This document shows, piece by piece, positions 1 through 11,569 of a stretch of DNA of 64,000 bases. A program made the position numbers and the translations under genes. The notes under the pieces are model-generated. The model saw nothing but the letters and a program-made list of their open reading frames with translations, was not told the origin of the DNA and did not search any database. The DNA is from Hippopus hippopus (lineage: Eukaryota; Mollusca; Bivalvia; Cardiida; Cardiidae). Within the stretch, counting starts at the first letter, position 1; the number at the start of each line of letters is the position of its first letter. The DNA is taken from assembly GCA_946811185.2 (NCBI GenBank), contig OX328096.1, forward strand, positions 48,250,252-48,314,251. The letters are read 5' to 3'.

Positions 1-274
1 ATTGAACTAAAATCATGTGTATTACCATATGAACTGAACCTTTTTGTTCAGTGCTCCGGATGCATAAATGCAGCTAGGTGTACAGATGTTTTTATCAGGA
101 CTTGCACCTAATGCTTGCGTACAGATGTGCACAGCTTATGGTACATGTATGTAGTGAACCTTTTGATAGTGTCCCAAGAAAAGTGGAATAAATTACACAG
201 GAAGTACTGAATACTCTTGAGGGTATGTGTATGTGAAGTTGAATTATTTCTTTATCTGTTTTCATAATCAGAAA
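1..274. other. unassigned intergenic sequence
   Basis: AT-rich DNA upstream of the first Tc1-like element. I see no coding signal, RNA gene or recognisable repeat in it. Confidence 0.5.
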
Positions 275-426
275 ATATACTGAACAAAATAAGTAAATTC
301 CGCTGTGTTTAAGTGCAGATATAGGTAAATATGGAAAGAAGGGTTGATTTATTTTTACTTGTATTCCAAGAGTATTTCAATGTGAATTTGTGTGTAAAAT
401 TTTATCGCTCTACGTTCACGGAAAAC

Positions 427-1070
427 TACGGTGGCACAAAAGTGACATGGAAGATATATTTTATACTATGTGCGCACGCAGTAGCTAATAAGTGCGCACG
501 TATTAGTTATTACGTGCGCACGCAGTAGCTAATACGTGCGCACGCAGTAGTATTACGTGCGCACGCAGTAGCTAATACGTGCGCACGTAATAACTAATAC
601 GTGCGCACGCAGTAGCTAATACGTGCGCACGTATTACATATTACGTGCGCACGTAATAATCCACCAATCAGAATCATGAACGGAAGCCATTGTTTCAAGA
701 TGGAAGTGGAAGATAGACATTTATTGATTCGTGATAAACTGATTGGTCGATTATTACGTGCACACGTAATAGTTATTACGTGCGTACGTATTAGTTAATA
801 CGTGCGCACGTATTAGCTACTGCGTGCGCACGTACTAGCTACTGCGTGCGCACGTAATAACTATTACGTGCGCACGTATTAGCTAATACGTGCGCATGCA
901 ATAGTATTACGTGCGCACGTATTAGTTATTACGTGCGCACGTATTAGCTACTGCGTGCGTACGTAATACTACTGCGTGCGCACGTATTACTTATTACGTG
1001 TGCACGTATTAGCTACCGCGTGCGCACGTAGTATAAAATATATCTTCCATGTCACTTTTGTGCCACCGTA
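427..1070. mobile_element. palindromic foldback element with 42-bp perfect terminal inverted repeats
   Basis: The ends are perfect inverted repeats: 427-468 begins TACGGTGGCACAAAAG and 1029-1070 is its complement. The repeat extends about 10 bp further inwards with one mismatch. A 6-bp direct repeat GAAAAC flanks it (421-426 and 1071-1076). The intact Tc1-like copy at 13.9 kb shows the uninterrupted sequence, so this is an insertion into the transposon. The interior is two arrays of palindromes of the type TACGTGCGCACGTA. They sit around a ~60-bp spacer (about 676-735) that is bordered by an inner inverted repeat (CACCAATCAG / CTGATTGGT). The element encodes nothing. It is presumably moved by a transposase supplied elsewhere; the family is not recognised. 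Confidence 0.85.
469..1028. repeat. array of TACGTGCGCACGTA palindromes, two arms
   Basis: About two dozen copies of a 10-14 bp palindrome (core GTGCGCAC) alternate with TAGCTAAT / AGTTATTA / CAGTAGC linkers at roughly 23-27 bp spacing. The left arm (about 469-660) and right arm (about 750-1028) are inverted relative to each other. Every unit is self-complementary and the whole is near-palindromic. The alternating purine-pyrimidine GTGCGCAC core has the composition that favours left-handed DNA. Confidence 0.85.
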
Positions 1071-1131
1071 GAAAACTGATGAAATGGTTGATTATGATAA
1101 TGTGGTGGGGGTCGTAGACCAAAATCACACA

Positions 1132-2150
1132 TTAATACAGGGTATGGCCACCTTGAGCATCGAGTACTGCCTGGCATCGTTGGTGCATAGAACCAACAAG
1201 TGTGTTGATTTCTTCCTGTGGAATGTTATTCCACTCCTGGATTAAGGCTGGATTCATTGATCTTCGACGGTGGAATAGGGCGACATCTAACACGCTGGTC
1301 CAAATTATCCCAAGGGTGTTCGATGGGATTCAGATCTGGACTTTTGGCGGGCCAATCATTAATGAATGCAATATTATTCGTCCTGAGGAAATTCACAGTA
1401 TCTCTAGCTGTATGGCTTGTGGCATTATCATGTTGAAACAGAGTGATATTGGCATTATTTTGAAACATTGGGATGACGTGCCTCGCAAGAATGTCATCTC
1501 GGTAGCATTGGGCATTCAAATTCCCATTGATCACGAGAGGTGTGCTATAACCATGCGCAATGCCTGCCCAGACCAAGACGGAACCTGCACCCCCAAAATG
1601 ATCTCGTTCAAGCACACAACAGTCAGCATAACATTCATTTCTTCTACAGTATACACGAATCCTGCCGTCACTTCGATGAATGGAAAATCTGGACTCGTCG
1701 GAGAAAAGAACGCTATTACATTGTTGCCTTATCCAGAGGTGGTGGGTACGTGCCCAATTAACACGATTTACACGGTGATATCGCGTAAATACACAGCCAA
1801 CGTAAAGACAACGTCCACATAGACCACCTTTCGTGCAGACGATTGCGTACAGTTTGGGCAGATATTCCGTTGTTACGTGTACCAGGGGAGTTAGCAGCAG
1901 TGGCAGTGGCAGGTTGAAAATGATTGAGTAGGTGTGTGTTCATGATATAGCGGTCTTGACCAGGCGTGGTGACGCGAGGACGTCCACTACGTAGTAAATC
2001 TTCCGTATGCCCTGTTGCTTGGAAATGTTGCCTAAGGTATCGAATAGAACAGCTAGAACTGCCAACAACCCTAGCAACCTCATTTGTCACTATAGCAGCA
2101 TTAAGCATTCCAATGGCACGTTCACATAAATTTGATGGAATTCTAGGCAT
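1132..2150 (-). pseudogene. Tc1-like transposase, broken
   Basis: The reading starts at 2150 (MPRIPSNLCERAIG...) with an N-terminal paired-type HTH region. A GRPRVTTPGQDRYI stretch follows, then SAQTVRNRLHE, before the frame is lost near 1800. The catalytic domain resumes in other frames. FSDESRF (first catalytic Asp) is readable near 1695-1720, LVWAGI and HDNATSHTA (second Asp) near 1440-1580, and SPDLNPIEH (catalytic Glu) near 1335. The end GGHTLY-stop matches copy 2. At least two frameshifts are needed to join the parts, so no functional enzyme is made. Family assignment rests on the Tc1-type HTH and on the DNAxxHTAR and SPDLNPIE motifs. Confidence 0.9.
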
Positions 2151-2565
2151 CTCAAAAAGAAAGAAAGCTTAATAAAATTCTTCTTTTTTTCAACGTCTTT
2201 TTCTTATTGACAATAAAGTCTATAAAATCAGACTGAAAGGTTTGATTTTATTAACACGGTTTATACTGGTCCATGCATAGATGCGAAAATTGAATTTAAC
2301 GTTTTCTTTTGTGTGTAATGCGTACAATTCAGTTCTAATTGGTTTTATTTGACACATAATCCTTCGCCCTAACATATGTAGGGCATTGGACAGGTTGATT
2401 TCTTTTCATTACATTAAAAACTATGTATAGAAATCGGAAGTTTCATTTTTGGTTAAGAATACTTGAAGATCTTCCTGGAAGAATAGAACGCAAGAATTTA
2501 GCGGCTACAGCAACCGCCTATGGCAAAAATCGGTGATTCTGCTGCTTTTTTGCTTGAAATCCTGT

Positions 2566-3270
2566 GCAAAGAAAGGGTGTCCATAAGGCCCTTTTTTGGG
2601 CTAGGATAGATTTTTGCCAAAATTTGCTGATTTATACTACCATGTATTGGCTTTCACTTGGTGAAGTATAAAGATGCAGCGGCCATGTCTTCAATGCTAT
2701 ATGCTTGAGAAAAGTGGGTGGGGTAATTTGATACAGTTTCGGCTTGTAACACTAAATTGCAAATATCTACCATTTTAAGCTACAATCGATATTCATTCAT
2801 TCCATGTAGGTAATTACCATATAAGAGGGTGTTAACGATGCAGACAATTTAAATCATCATTCTCTAGCATTGTAGTCATAATCACTGTTAAGTCATACCT
2901 AAATTTCGCTTATTTTGTCATCTCCAACTTTGCGAAAAACCACAACATAGTTTTATTCTTTTATGGAAAACTACAACATGTGGATATTATATACTAGACA
3001 TAGTAGACATTCTAAAATTATGAGGAATTTGCTCTGCTACAAACAACACTGGAGTTATCTGCCCTTGAAAAAGTAAAAAATGCTAATTTTTCTCATGTTC
3101 TAAAACCAAGCATATTTCCAGTATATTTCAGAGGACTAAAGTCACTCAAACCTAACTTGTATAGATGTATGTCAGAAATAAGAATAGAACAAGTCATGGC
3201 ATGGTTACCTTGACCTTTTTCAAGGTCGAAGTGAGACCCAGGGCTCCAAGTCATGACTGATATTTCTGTT
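2566..3270 (+). repeat. left arm of large inverted repeat
   Basis: This arm reads almost base for base as the reverse complement of 6470-7165, including AAGGCCCTTTTTTGGGCTA near 2590 and CAAGGTCGAAGTGAGACCC near 3222. Similarity continues inwards at lower identity to about 3480. Further units carrying GGTGACCTTGACCTTTT recur at about 3396 and 3753, with a weaker one near 3944. No protein is encoded here. Confidence 0.85.
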
Positions 3271-4620
3271 ACTAGGGTTGAGTTCACGAAACCTTCAGGT
3301 CACAATTTAGGATTTCACATTTACAGGATAGAATAATTTTGTAAGCCCATTGGCAACCTTTTATATTGGTAACATGATACTAAATTACAGTTTGGTGACC
3401 TTGACCTTTTGTTCCTGGTCAGAATGAGATTTAGTGCTCTATTCCAGAAATTCTTATTCTCTTCTTGTGGGTTTAACACTTGTCCTGCTAAGCAAGTTAA
3501 ATGAAACTTTCAAGCTGAAACCCGAGTAATGCTATTTCAAACTTGTTTATTTGAGACAAATATCTCCGTATCAGACAGTGTAGATCAAAGATCAGACTGC
3601 ACGTTCTGTGCAGTCTAATGTTGATCTACGCTGTCCGCAAAAGGTCAGTGAGTCGCGCTTAGCAGGCTAAGGATTAATACATTTCATTAGATACATTCAA
3701 ATCTAAGCTATGCAGATGTTAGTCAGGATTAAGTATAAAGTGAATACAAGCTGGGTGACCTTGACCTTTTTCAATGTCAAAGTATGACCCACGCGCTTTA
3801 CTTCATGAATATAAATTATCCCAAAGGGCTCAAACAAGCGTCTCTCAAGTCAAAATACTGGTAATGTACTGGAATGTACATGTATTAATGCATTTACGGT
3901 TTATTACTGGAGTATGACAGCATATTACACTGAATCTCAGCTTGTTGACTTTGACATTTTGTCGATCTAATAGTTAGACCTAGAACGCCCTTTAAGTTCT
4001 ATTGATAAAAAAATCTTTTGGGCTGATATGATTTCTATACATCTTTTGAGATATTGCCATTACATGCCTGTTCTTTGTTGAAATAGCATCAGCAATCTCT
4101 TCAGCACTGAAAGTCAGATTTGTGATAAAGTGAATTTGGCCTTTGTTGAAAAGAAATCACACTTTGTCAAATAGTTTATGAAAGAAACAAAACTCTTTTG
4201 GGGGGAAGGGGGTTATAAATAGGAATATAAACACAAAGAAACCTAGGAAGTTGCTAAAGAAAGTATGCGAGACAATTATTATAAAATTCAAATATTTGTT
4301 TAAACGTAAGTATACCAATACAGATAGTCTAAGGTATCTAAACCTATCCTGAAAGTTGTGTTAAAATACCTCTAGAAGTAATCAGTATCATACTAGTCAA
4401 CTTGAATATCTTTTAAAAAAAGGTTGACTGCGGAGATCATTGGGCTACATTGTGACAGTTTGATAAACTTTGTGACTAGAACTGACTAGATAAAATAATG
4501 GAAAGGCCTTACATCACATATCTGAATATATGGAGACATGCTTATGTCACTGTGTATGCCAAATGGCCATAGGACAATGAAACAGAGTATATATACTACT
4601 CAAAGTTTGCTAAGCACCAA
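3271..4620. repeat. diverged inner part of the left inverted-repeat arm
   Basis: The sequence contains degenerate copies of a unit marked by GACCTTGACCTTTT (about 3396, 3753, 3944). It ends with TTTGCTAAGCACCAA (about 4605-4619), whose complement TTGGTGCTTAGCAAA is at about 6096. The left arm is about twice the length of the right one because of these extra units and an inserted hairpin element (3572-3638). No gene is seen. Confidence 0.5.
3572..3638. repeat. hairpin MITE, GACAGTGTAGATC family, copy 1
   Basis: GACAGTGTAGATCAAAGATC at the left pairs with GATCTACGCTGTC at the right around CAGACTGCAC / GTGCAGTCT, forming a ~67-nt near-perfect hairpin. Related copies are at 23083-23156, 37071-37133 and 38653-38720. 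At 3489-3571 and 36963-37070 the upstream flank (AACTTTCAAGCTGA) is also shared, so the mobile unit is larger than the hairpin. Confidence 0.75.
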
Positions 4621-5299
4621 ATATTTCAGACACGATTTTCAACTATGCGTGAGATAATTACATGTATGTGTGTATGTACATGTATTAGTTTTTTTTTTTT
4701 TTTTTTTTTCTTTAATATGATTCAGTGACATATTTATTTAGATGGTCCCAACTGTACTTGTAATAAGTATAATAATAAGATTATGTTTTTATGATGGGGA
4801 AAATGTTTGTTTAAGCTAAGGAAATAATGAACCCCTTAAGTATCATGGTCTTAAATGCTACGTTTGTCTGTTTGAATGTATTTGTACGCACCATTTAACA
4901 ATATTTCTGTCATATGGGTGATGGCCCACTCTTTCATTTCTTTTGAAGGTTTCACCAGTACTACTATGCTGGGCTCTGAAGCCCTCTGCTAAAGGAACTT
5001 GCATGAAAATCCAGCGTTTTGAGTGAGAATTGAACCTATAGCCCCTAAGTTACATTACATGTACGCAATGAGTGTAAGGCATTCAATCATCACTTCATCT
5101 CAAAAGATGACATAATGGAAAGGAAAGGGCTTCCCATTATGATGCTAATGTTGCCCTTGGCATGCATCATGTACTGTTTTAACTAGAAATTAGTCAAAGT
5201 TTCAAAAGCGGTCCACACCTCTGCATTTGACATCTACTGACGGCTTCCTGAATTTTGTGACAGCAAAGCGGTTTTGTATTCCACTTCAACTTGCAGTGT
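4621..5299. other. unassigned sequence between the inverted arms
   Basis: It holds a poly-T run at about 4688-4711 and otherwise unrecognised AT-rich DNA. It leads into the decayed transposase at about 5300. It may be the 5' part of that dead element, but no motif is readable. Confidence 0.35.
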
Positions 5300-5990
5300 A
5301 TATAACCGTTCTAACTACCCACACATGGTTGAACAAAAGTGGTCTTCACCCAAACAGACTCTCTTCTGTCGCAGCTAGGGTATGAGTGGGCCTTGGACCA
5401 AGCTAGGTGGACTTGAACTACACTTTACAGATGAGCCTAGCTACTGCATAGACTGAAGAAACAGGTTTGCTAGGGTTTGACGAATGCCGATGTTGAGATT
5501 TCATACAGCCATCATTGCTAAACATGACTATTATGGAGCCTGTTTAATTTTTACCCACAGGTAAAATCAGCTGGGATTAAGTGGAATGAGCTTATCATTG
5601 TTGACCAGTTCAGACTGACTACCCAATAGTATTTAAATGGGTTTTTGATACCCTGGAAGGATTGTATGCTACTGCAGGTTATTGGATTGTTCTAATGGAC
5701 TATATAGCTCATCTGCATACTACCCATGTGCAAAAGTACCTGCGAAAAGATGATATTGCATGTCTGGACTGGCAAGTCCAATCCCCTCACCACAATCCCA
5801 CAAAGCGTACATGAAATGGGCTGCAGGTCTAAATTTTAGCTTTTCAGGTCTAACCAAGAAGTATCCGAAAGCTTTTTGCTGTTCTTGTTCAAGAACTGAG
5901 CAAAGTTCCAAAAGAATTATCAGGAACCTGACAGGGAACAAAGAAGACTGCTTCAAGCTGTCATTAGACGGCAAAAAGTCACATACTTGT
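5300..5990 (+). pseudogene. decayed Tc1/mariner-type transposase relic
   Basis: Reading through stops and shifts on the plus strand gives, in order: LHFTDEPSY (first catalytic Asp region; family FTDESRF) near 5415; HDYYGACLI (family HDRYGGGSI) near 5523; ISWD near 5568; VLMDYIAHLHTTHVQKYL near 5689; and LDWQVQSPHHNPT (family DWPAQSPDLNPIE) near 5767. SIRKLFAVLVQEL follows near 5855. The order and spacing are those of the catalytic domain of a Tc1-like transposase, a different lineage from the two minus-strand copies. Stops at 5804 and beyond and many substitutions show long decay. The relic sits in the centre of the large inverted repeat, so it could be the ancient enzyme of that element. Confidence 0.7.
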
Positions 5991-6089
5991 TTTAATCCTA
6001 AATTAGCTTGCATCAGCAGTTTTTTTGGGCAAGTTTTGAACAATACGTTTTATTAAACTATCTTTTTTAAATTGCTATGCAATTAAATA

Positions 6090-6469
6090 TTCTTGGTGCT
6101 TAGCAAACTTTGAGAAATATGTGAGTTGAATGACATGACAATCAAAATGATGAATATCAAATTTCTTATATTGAAATACAATGTTGTAAAAGGGTTGTAT
6201 TTGTGAAAAATAATTGTACAATGTATTCATATTTGATACTGTCGGAAACAACTGAACACACAACAAGAGACTTTGAATTCCTAGAACAGAGCTCTGAGTG
6301 TAACTGTAATTGTGTAAAAAGAAAGTCAAGGTCACCAAGCTGCAATTCATTATCATGTCACCAATATTAAAGTTTCCACCAGGCTTACAAAATTCCTGTA
6401 TGCTGCAAAACAGCGAAATCCTAAATTGCGACTTAAAAATTTGTGAATTCAACCCCATAAGGGCTTTTA
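6090..6469 (-). repeat. diverged inner part of the right inverted-repeat arm
   Basis: The reverse complement matches 3240-3480 and 4605-4620 at reduced identity (shared GCTTGGTGACCTTGACTTT and TTGCTAAGCACCAA). The minus-strand 127-codon open frame here lies entirely inside the repeat and shows no family motif. Confidence 0.55.
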
Positions 6470-7165
6470 TCAGTCATAGAATGGATATCTGGGTCTCACT
6501 TCGACCTTGAAAAAGGTCAAGGTAACCATGCCATGACTTGTTCTATTCTTATTTCTGAAAAACATCTATACAAGTTAGGTTTGAGTGACTTTAGTCCTCT
6601 GAAATATACTGGAAATATGCTTGGTTTTAGAACATGAGAAAAATTAGCATTTTTTACTTTTTCAAGGGCAGATAACTCCAGTGTTGTTTGTAGCAGAGCG
6701 AATTCTCATAATTTTAGAATGTCTACTATGTCTAGTATGTATTATCAACATATTGGTAGTTTTCAATAAAACAATAAAACTATGTTGTGGTTTTTCGCAA
6801 AGTTGGAGATGACAAAATAAGCGAAATTTAGGTATGACTTAACAGTGATTATAACTACATTGCTAGGGAATTATGATTTAAATTGTCTGCATCATTAACA
6901 CTCTCTTATAGGGTAAGCACCTGAATGGAATGGATGAATATCGATTGCAGCTTAAAATGGAAGATATTTGCAATTTAGTCTTACAAGCTGAAATCGTATC
7001 AAATTACCCCACCCACTTTTCTCATGCATATAGCATTGAAGACACAGCCGCTGCATCTTAATACTTCACCAAATGAAAGCTAATACATGGTAGTATAAAT
7101 CAGCAAATTTTATCAAAAATCTATCCTAGCCCAAAAAAGGGCCTTATGTACACCCCTCCTTTGAA
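6470..7165 (-). repeat. right arm of large inverted repeat
   Basis: This is the reverse complement of 2566-3270 at high identity. It runs from GGGTCTCACTTCGACCTTG (about 6491) to GCCCAAAAAAGGGCCTTAT (about 7129). Similarity stops abruptly near 7165, mirroring the left start near 2566. The two arms bracket about 3.2 kb. Confidence 0.85.
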
Positions 7166-7434
7166 TGGTTCATTTTCCAAAATAGCAGTAAAGTGGATAG
7201 AAAAACCTCTTACCTTTCAAATAATAAACACCTGATAAATTTCTGTCGACCATAATTATGATTCACATGGCAGCCTTTTCATGGAACTTTTTAATCACAG
7301 CGAACTGATTTGAACGGCGTACATTCAGCTTCCGATTTGAGAGACTGTACGTTGGTCCATATTGATTTTTGGGGGGTGGGGGGGGGGGGTTACGCTGGTG
7401 GCTTTCAACTTTTCCTTATGATAATGGCCGATGA
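7166..7434. other. spacer with G-run
   Basis: Unassigned sequence between two repeat elements. The only marked feature is a poly-G tract at about 7371-7389. Confidence 0.4.
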
Positions 7435-8591
7435 TATTTACCCGACAGTCGTGTACACACTGAAGAAATTTCATACTGCGAGTCCGACTGTCGTGTACTC
7501 AATGAAGGAAAACTCGTTGGGTGCCCGACGGTCGTGCACGGACTGATGAAATTTCGTCTTGGGGGCACGATTACGTGCCCGCAATTTCCGATTTCTTCAT
7601 TGAGTACACGACGCGGTCGTGTACGCACTGAAGAACTGGAGTCTTACGTACACGTGTAAATGGGTTGGGCCAAAACGCAGACTTTTACGTGAATCGGCAC
7701 GGCGTAGACAGTCTCATTGGAGCAGAAGGCAATAGTCATTTATACAGCGTGTTACAGAACAAATGCATGCACAAGCGTAGCTGGCATCCTTTTTATACGT
7801 CCGAAGGCTAGTATTACCTCATACTGTACACCCGGTCGTCCGTCCGTCCGTTTGGAATTTCTTGTGTGCGCAACTCCTCCTACAGTTTCCATCGGAATTA
7901 GATCTATTTGAAATTTGCCACAATGGTATTCAGTCGTTTCGGCACCAAGTCATTTCTACACCCAGTCAGTTCGAAACTTTTTGGTCGTATCGACCCATAC
8001 TTTGGTCAATTCGACCCACAATTTTTTTTAGCAACAAATTGTAGATAAAAAGTATTACTAATTCATTTGAGTAGGCCTACATGTATTCAAAGAGTTATCT
8101 AGATAGGGGTATCCCAAAAAGTATTTAAAGCAGATACAATTGAAATTCAGCTACATATACTATATGTGCTGTGGGAAATAACTAGTTAAATTTGCAGTGA
8201 CAAGAATATGTTAATAGTTGTTTTGTGTGTGTTTGCATGACACCCTGTATAAATGACTATTGCTCCACTGAGACGGTTTACGCCGTGCTGGTTCACATAG
8301 CAGTCTGCGTTTTGGTCCAATCCATTAATACGTGTACGTAAGACTCCAGTTCTTCAGTGCGTACACGACCACATCGTGTACTGGATGAAGAAATCGGAAA
8401 TAGCGGGCACGTCATCGTGCCCCCAAGACGAAATTTCATCAGTCCGTGCACGACCGTCGGGCACCCAACGAGTTTTCCTTCATTGAGTACACGACAGTCG
8501 GGCACCCAAGAAGTTTTCCTTCATTGAGTACACGACAGTCGTACTCGCAATATGAATTTTCTTCAGTGCGTACACGACGGTCGGGTAAATA
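7435..8591. mobile_element. non-autonomous element with ~320-350 bp inverted arms
   Basis: The left arm (7435-7754) starts TATTTACCCGAC and the right arm (8240-8591) ends GTCGGGTAAATA. The arms are inverted copies along their length, with GTCGTGTACTCAATGAAGG blocks and the inner end CAATAGTCATTTATACAG. The right arm has one extra ~40-bp GGGCACCCAA...ACGACAGTC sub-repeat. If the termini are TTTACCC / GGGTAAA, the flanking TA on both sides would be a TA target duplication as in Tc1/mariner-type elements. The interior (7755-8239) contains CCGTCCGTCCGT-type sequence seen in other repeats here and no transposase. Confidence 0.75.
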
Positions 8592-8807
8592 GTCACTTTC
8601 TATGATAATTCAAAGAGTATACATTTACGTGTCTAATACTATAAAAAGGGGGATCGAGACTACTTCAATTTTGGACCAAGTTTTCTTGGTACGAGACTTC
8701 TAGTAAATTCTACTTCTCCCATTTGGGGTAGAATCTTTATTTCGTAGTTATCAGCCATTATTATGCCAACTAATCCTACTAGATATCCTAGCTAAACGAA
8801 TCATGGG

Positions 8808-9865
<1,058 letters not shown>

Positions 9866-10025
9866 TTAACCCTTTCCTCGATACCTAATATGACCTAGAT
9901 TTAGCTTAATCCATATCGTAGAAATGTAATACTATATGAAAACCAATTGTTGACTGGTGTTAAGCCATGAAAACATTGTGAAAAAAGGAGAACATTCTCA
10001 TTTTGTCACAATGTTTTCAATTGTT
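9866..10025. repeat. palindromic TTAACCCTTT MITE, diverged copy
   Basis: It starts TTAACCCTTTCC and carries the hairpin GAAAACATTGTG / CACAATGTTTTC at 9968-10020. The internal loop is shorter than in the consensus and the right terminal arm is not recognisable. Confidence 0.6.
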
Positions 10026-10394
10026 CTATCATGTTGATGCATCTAGACGAGTTTTACACAGCATGAATGAACAAAACATTTATTTATCATATTTTTTATT
10101 CAATATTATAACCCACAACACTTTCAATACTTTATCTATTATTAATATAGCAAAAATGCCATATAGCTGTTTGTTGAAATGCATATCGAGAACAATGAGA
10201 TTTCTGTATGAAAAATGATTTTAACATAGCTCCAGATAATCAAATATAAAATGTTGTATCATATTAACTTTTATAGAACAGACCCAGGACCAACCATCAT
10301 CTTTCCATGCTGACTGATCCGAGTCTACATCAGTCACAAAGACCGCAATCAGTTCTGTAACAGATGTCAAATAGTCGCTCTTATTTACTTTTAG

Positions 10395-10880
10395 GAGCAT
10401 GAAGGTGGCACTGTCTCAGCAGAGGTCTTGGACAAACCAAGTGAAAATGCCTTGATTTTAAGAAACTCTGTCATGAAGGGATATCATGCATTTCAAATTA
10501 GACCACCTTTTACTACACCCCCTACCCGTTTACATGTTGAATCTGAATACACTAATATCCATGACATTTGTGCTTGTTTGGTGTGGTTACCACCACTAAA
10601 TTCCATTCCTGATAACATACATCGTTCAATAACTGACGAGAGGCGCCAGTGAAAGCTTGAAGATGTTGCTGGTTTGCCAATAGGCCATGTTCCACGATTA
10701 CTATCTGGGTATTTCAGATCAGTAATGGAGAGTGGTCATGTTTTTGCTGAGGTCACTGGAGATTCTATTCCAAGCTTCTCCCCTTGGCCAGAAAAGGATG
10801 AAGAAGGCAGGGGCATTGTTTTACTATGTAATTATATAATTACTCATCCTGGTATTCATACACAGTATAACAAATTATAA
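10395..10880 (+). pseudogene. HIRAN-like domain protein fragment (decayed exon or gene copy)
   Basis: One frame runs from 10395 to the TAA at 10878 with a single in-frame TGA at 10650. It starts just after ATTTACTTTTAG, a good 3' splice-acceptor sequence. The readable order is VSAEVLDKPS, then GYHAFQI, EYTNIHD.CACLVWLP, DVAGLPIGHVPRLLSGYF, ESGHVFAEVTGD, and finally PWPEKDEEGRGIVLLCNYI. The pattern GxHA...L.VE.EYTN.HD..AC.V......IGHVPR.L...F......V.AEVTG resembles HIRAN domains, small folds found fused to SNF2-type helicases or alone. This is an inference from motif order, not a database match. The internal stop, the absent ATG and the repeat surroundings suggest decay. A live exon with a species-specific stop or a sequencing error cannot be excluded. 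Confidence 0.55.
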
Positions 10881-11040
10881 GAACTATAGTTGAATATGCC
10901 AGAAGGATCTGCAATGGAACTTCTAAAGGTCACTGTATAGAATTACATGTATAGTATTATGTATGTAATGTAATAAATTCGGCTTTGTGGGTAATGTAGA
11001 CCCTGAACAAGGGTCAGTGTATTCAAGTAAAAAAGTTCTA

Positions 11041-11275
11041 GTCATTTAGTCCTTTCCCTGTTGCGCCATTTTAGATTTGACTAACTTAAAAAGTATCTGA
11101 ATAGAAAAACTGAATATGTAGGCAAATTAAAGTATAGTACTGAGACAGAGTATAAAACATTGTGGTAAAAGAGGAAGTTGCTAATTACAGGTGATTTCTT
11201 ATTTTGTCACAATCTTTTCAAAAGTTCTATGCAACATAGGCTTCAAATGTCATTTGGATGAGGGAAAGGGTTAAG
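11041..11275. repeat. palindromic MITE, diverged copy
   Basis: The outer ends are TAGTCCTTTCCC and GGGAAAGGGTTAA. The core (about 11157-11225) retains AACATTGTGGTAAAA / TTTTGTCACAATCTTTTC. Confidence 0.55.
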
Positions 11276-11569
11276 TTTTCAAATCTTTGAGATTTTTGTC
11301 AACAACCTTTTTTATTTTACTAGACCACTACTGTATTACTAAGTTTGTGTTGCAGCATTTGCACATGAATGTTATACTGTAGTTTGTTTGCTGTTCATTA
11401 TATTTGTATTATGGCATGATTTAACTGAGACATTTGGATATTTTATTAACTTGGTTCAGTATTCAAATCAGTTTCAAAATATTAAAACAACCAGGCTATC
11501 TCATAACACCTCCCTTGAAATTTATATGTTCCAAACAAATCCATATTTTAAAGTGTCTGACACAAATCT

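Larger units (their letters stand above)
275..2454 (-). mobile_element. Tc1-like DNA transposon, copy 1, interrupted
   Basis: This stretch aligns by eye over its whole length with the element at 13748-15275. That includes the shared terminal motif CTGTGTTTAAGTGCAGATAT near 304 and the mirrored GGAAGTTTCATTTTTGGTT near 2436. Removing the 644-bp insertion at 427-1070 leaves about 1.53 kb, the same size as copy 2. The terminal repeats are more diverged than in copy 2, so this copy is probably older. The transposase lies on the minus strand and is broken. Exact outer ends and the expected TA target duplication cannot be fixed by eye. Confidence 0.8.

Noticed and set aside
1202..1822. 206-codon plus-strand open frame
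   Set aside because: It is the antisense of the Tc1-like transposase; the minus strand carries the HTH and DNAxxHTAR/SPDLNPIE motifs.
5720..6056. Opposed ~100-codon frames
   Set aside because: Both are shadows; the third plus-strand frame with stops carries the readable transposase motifs.
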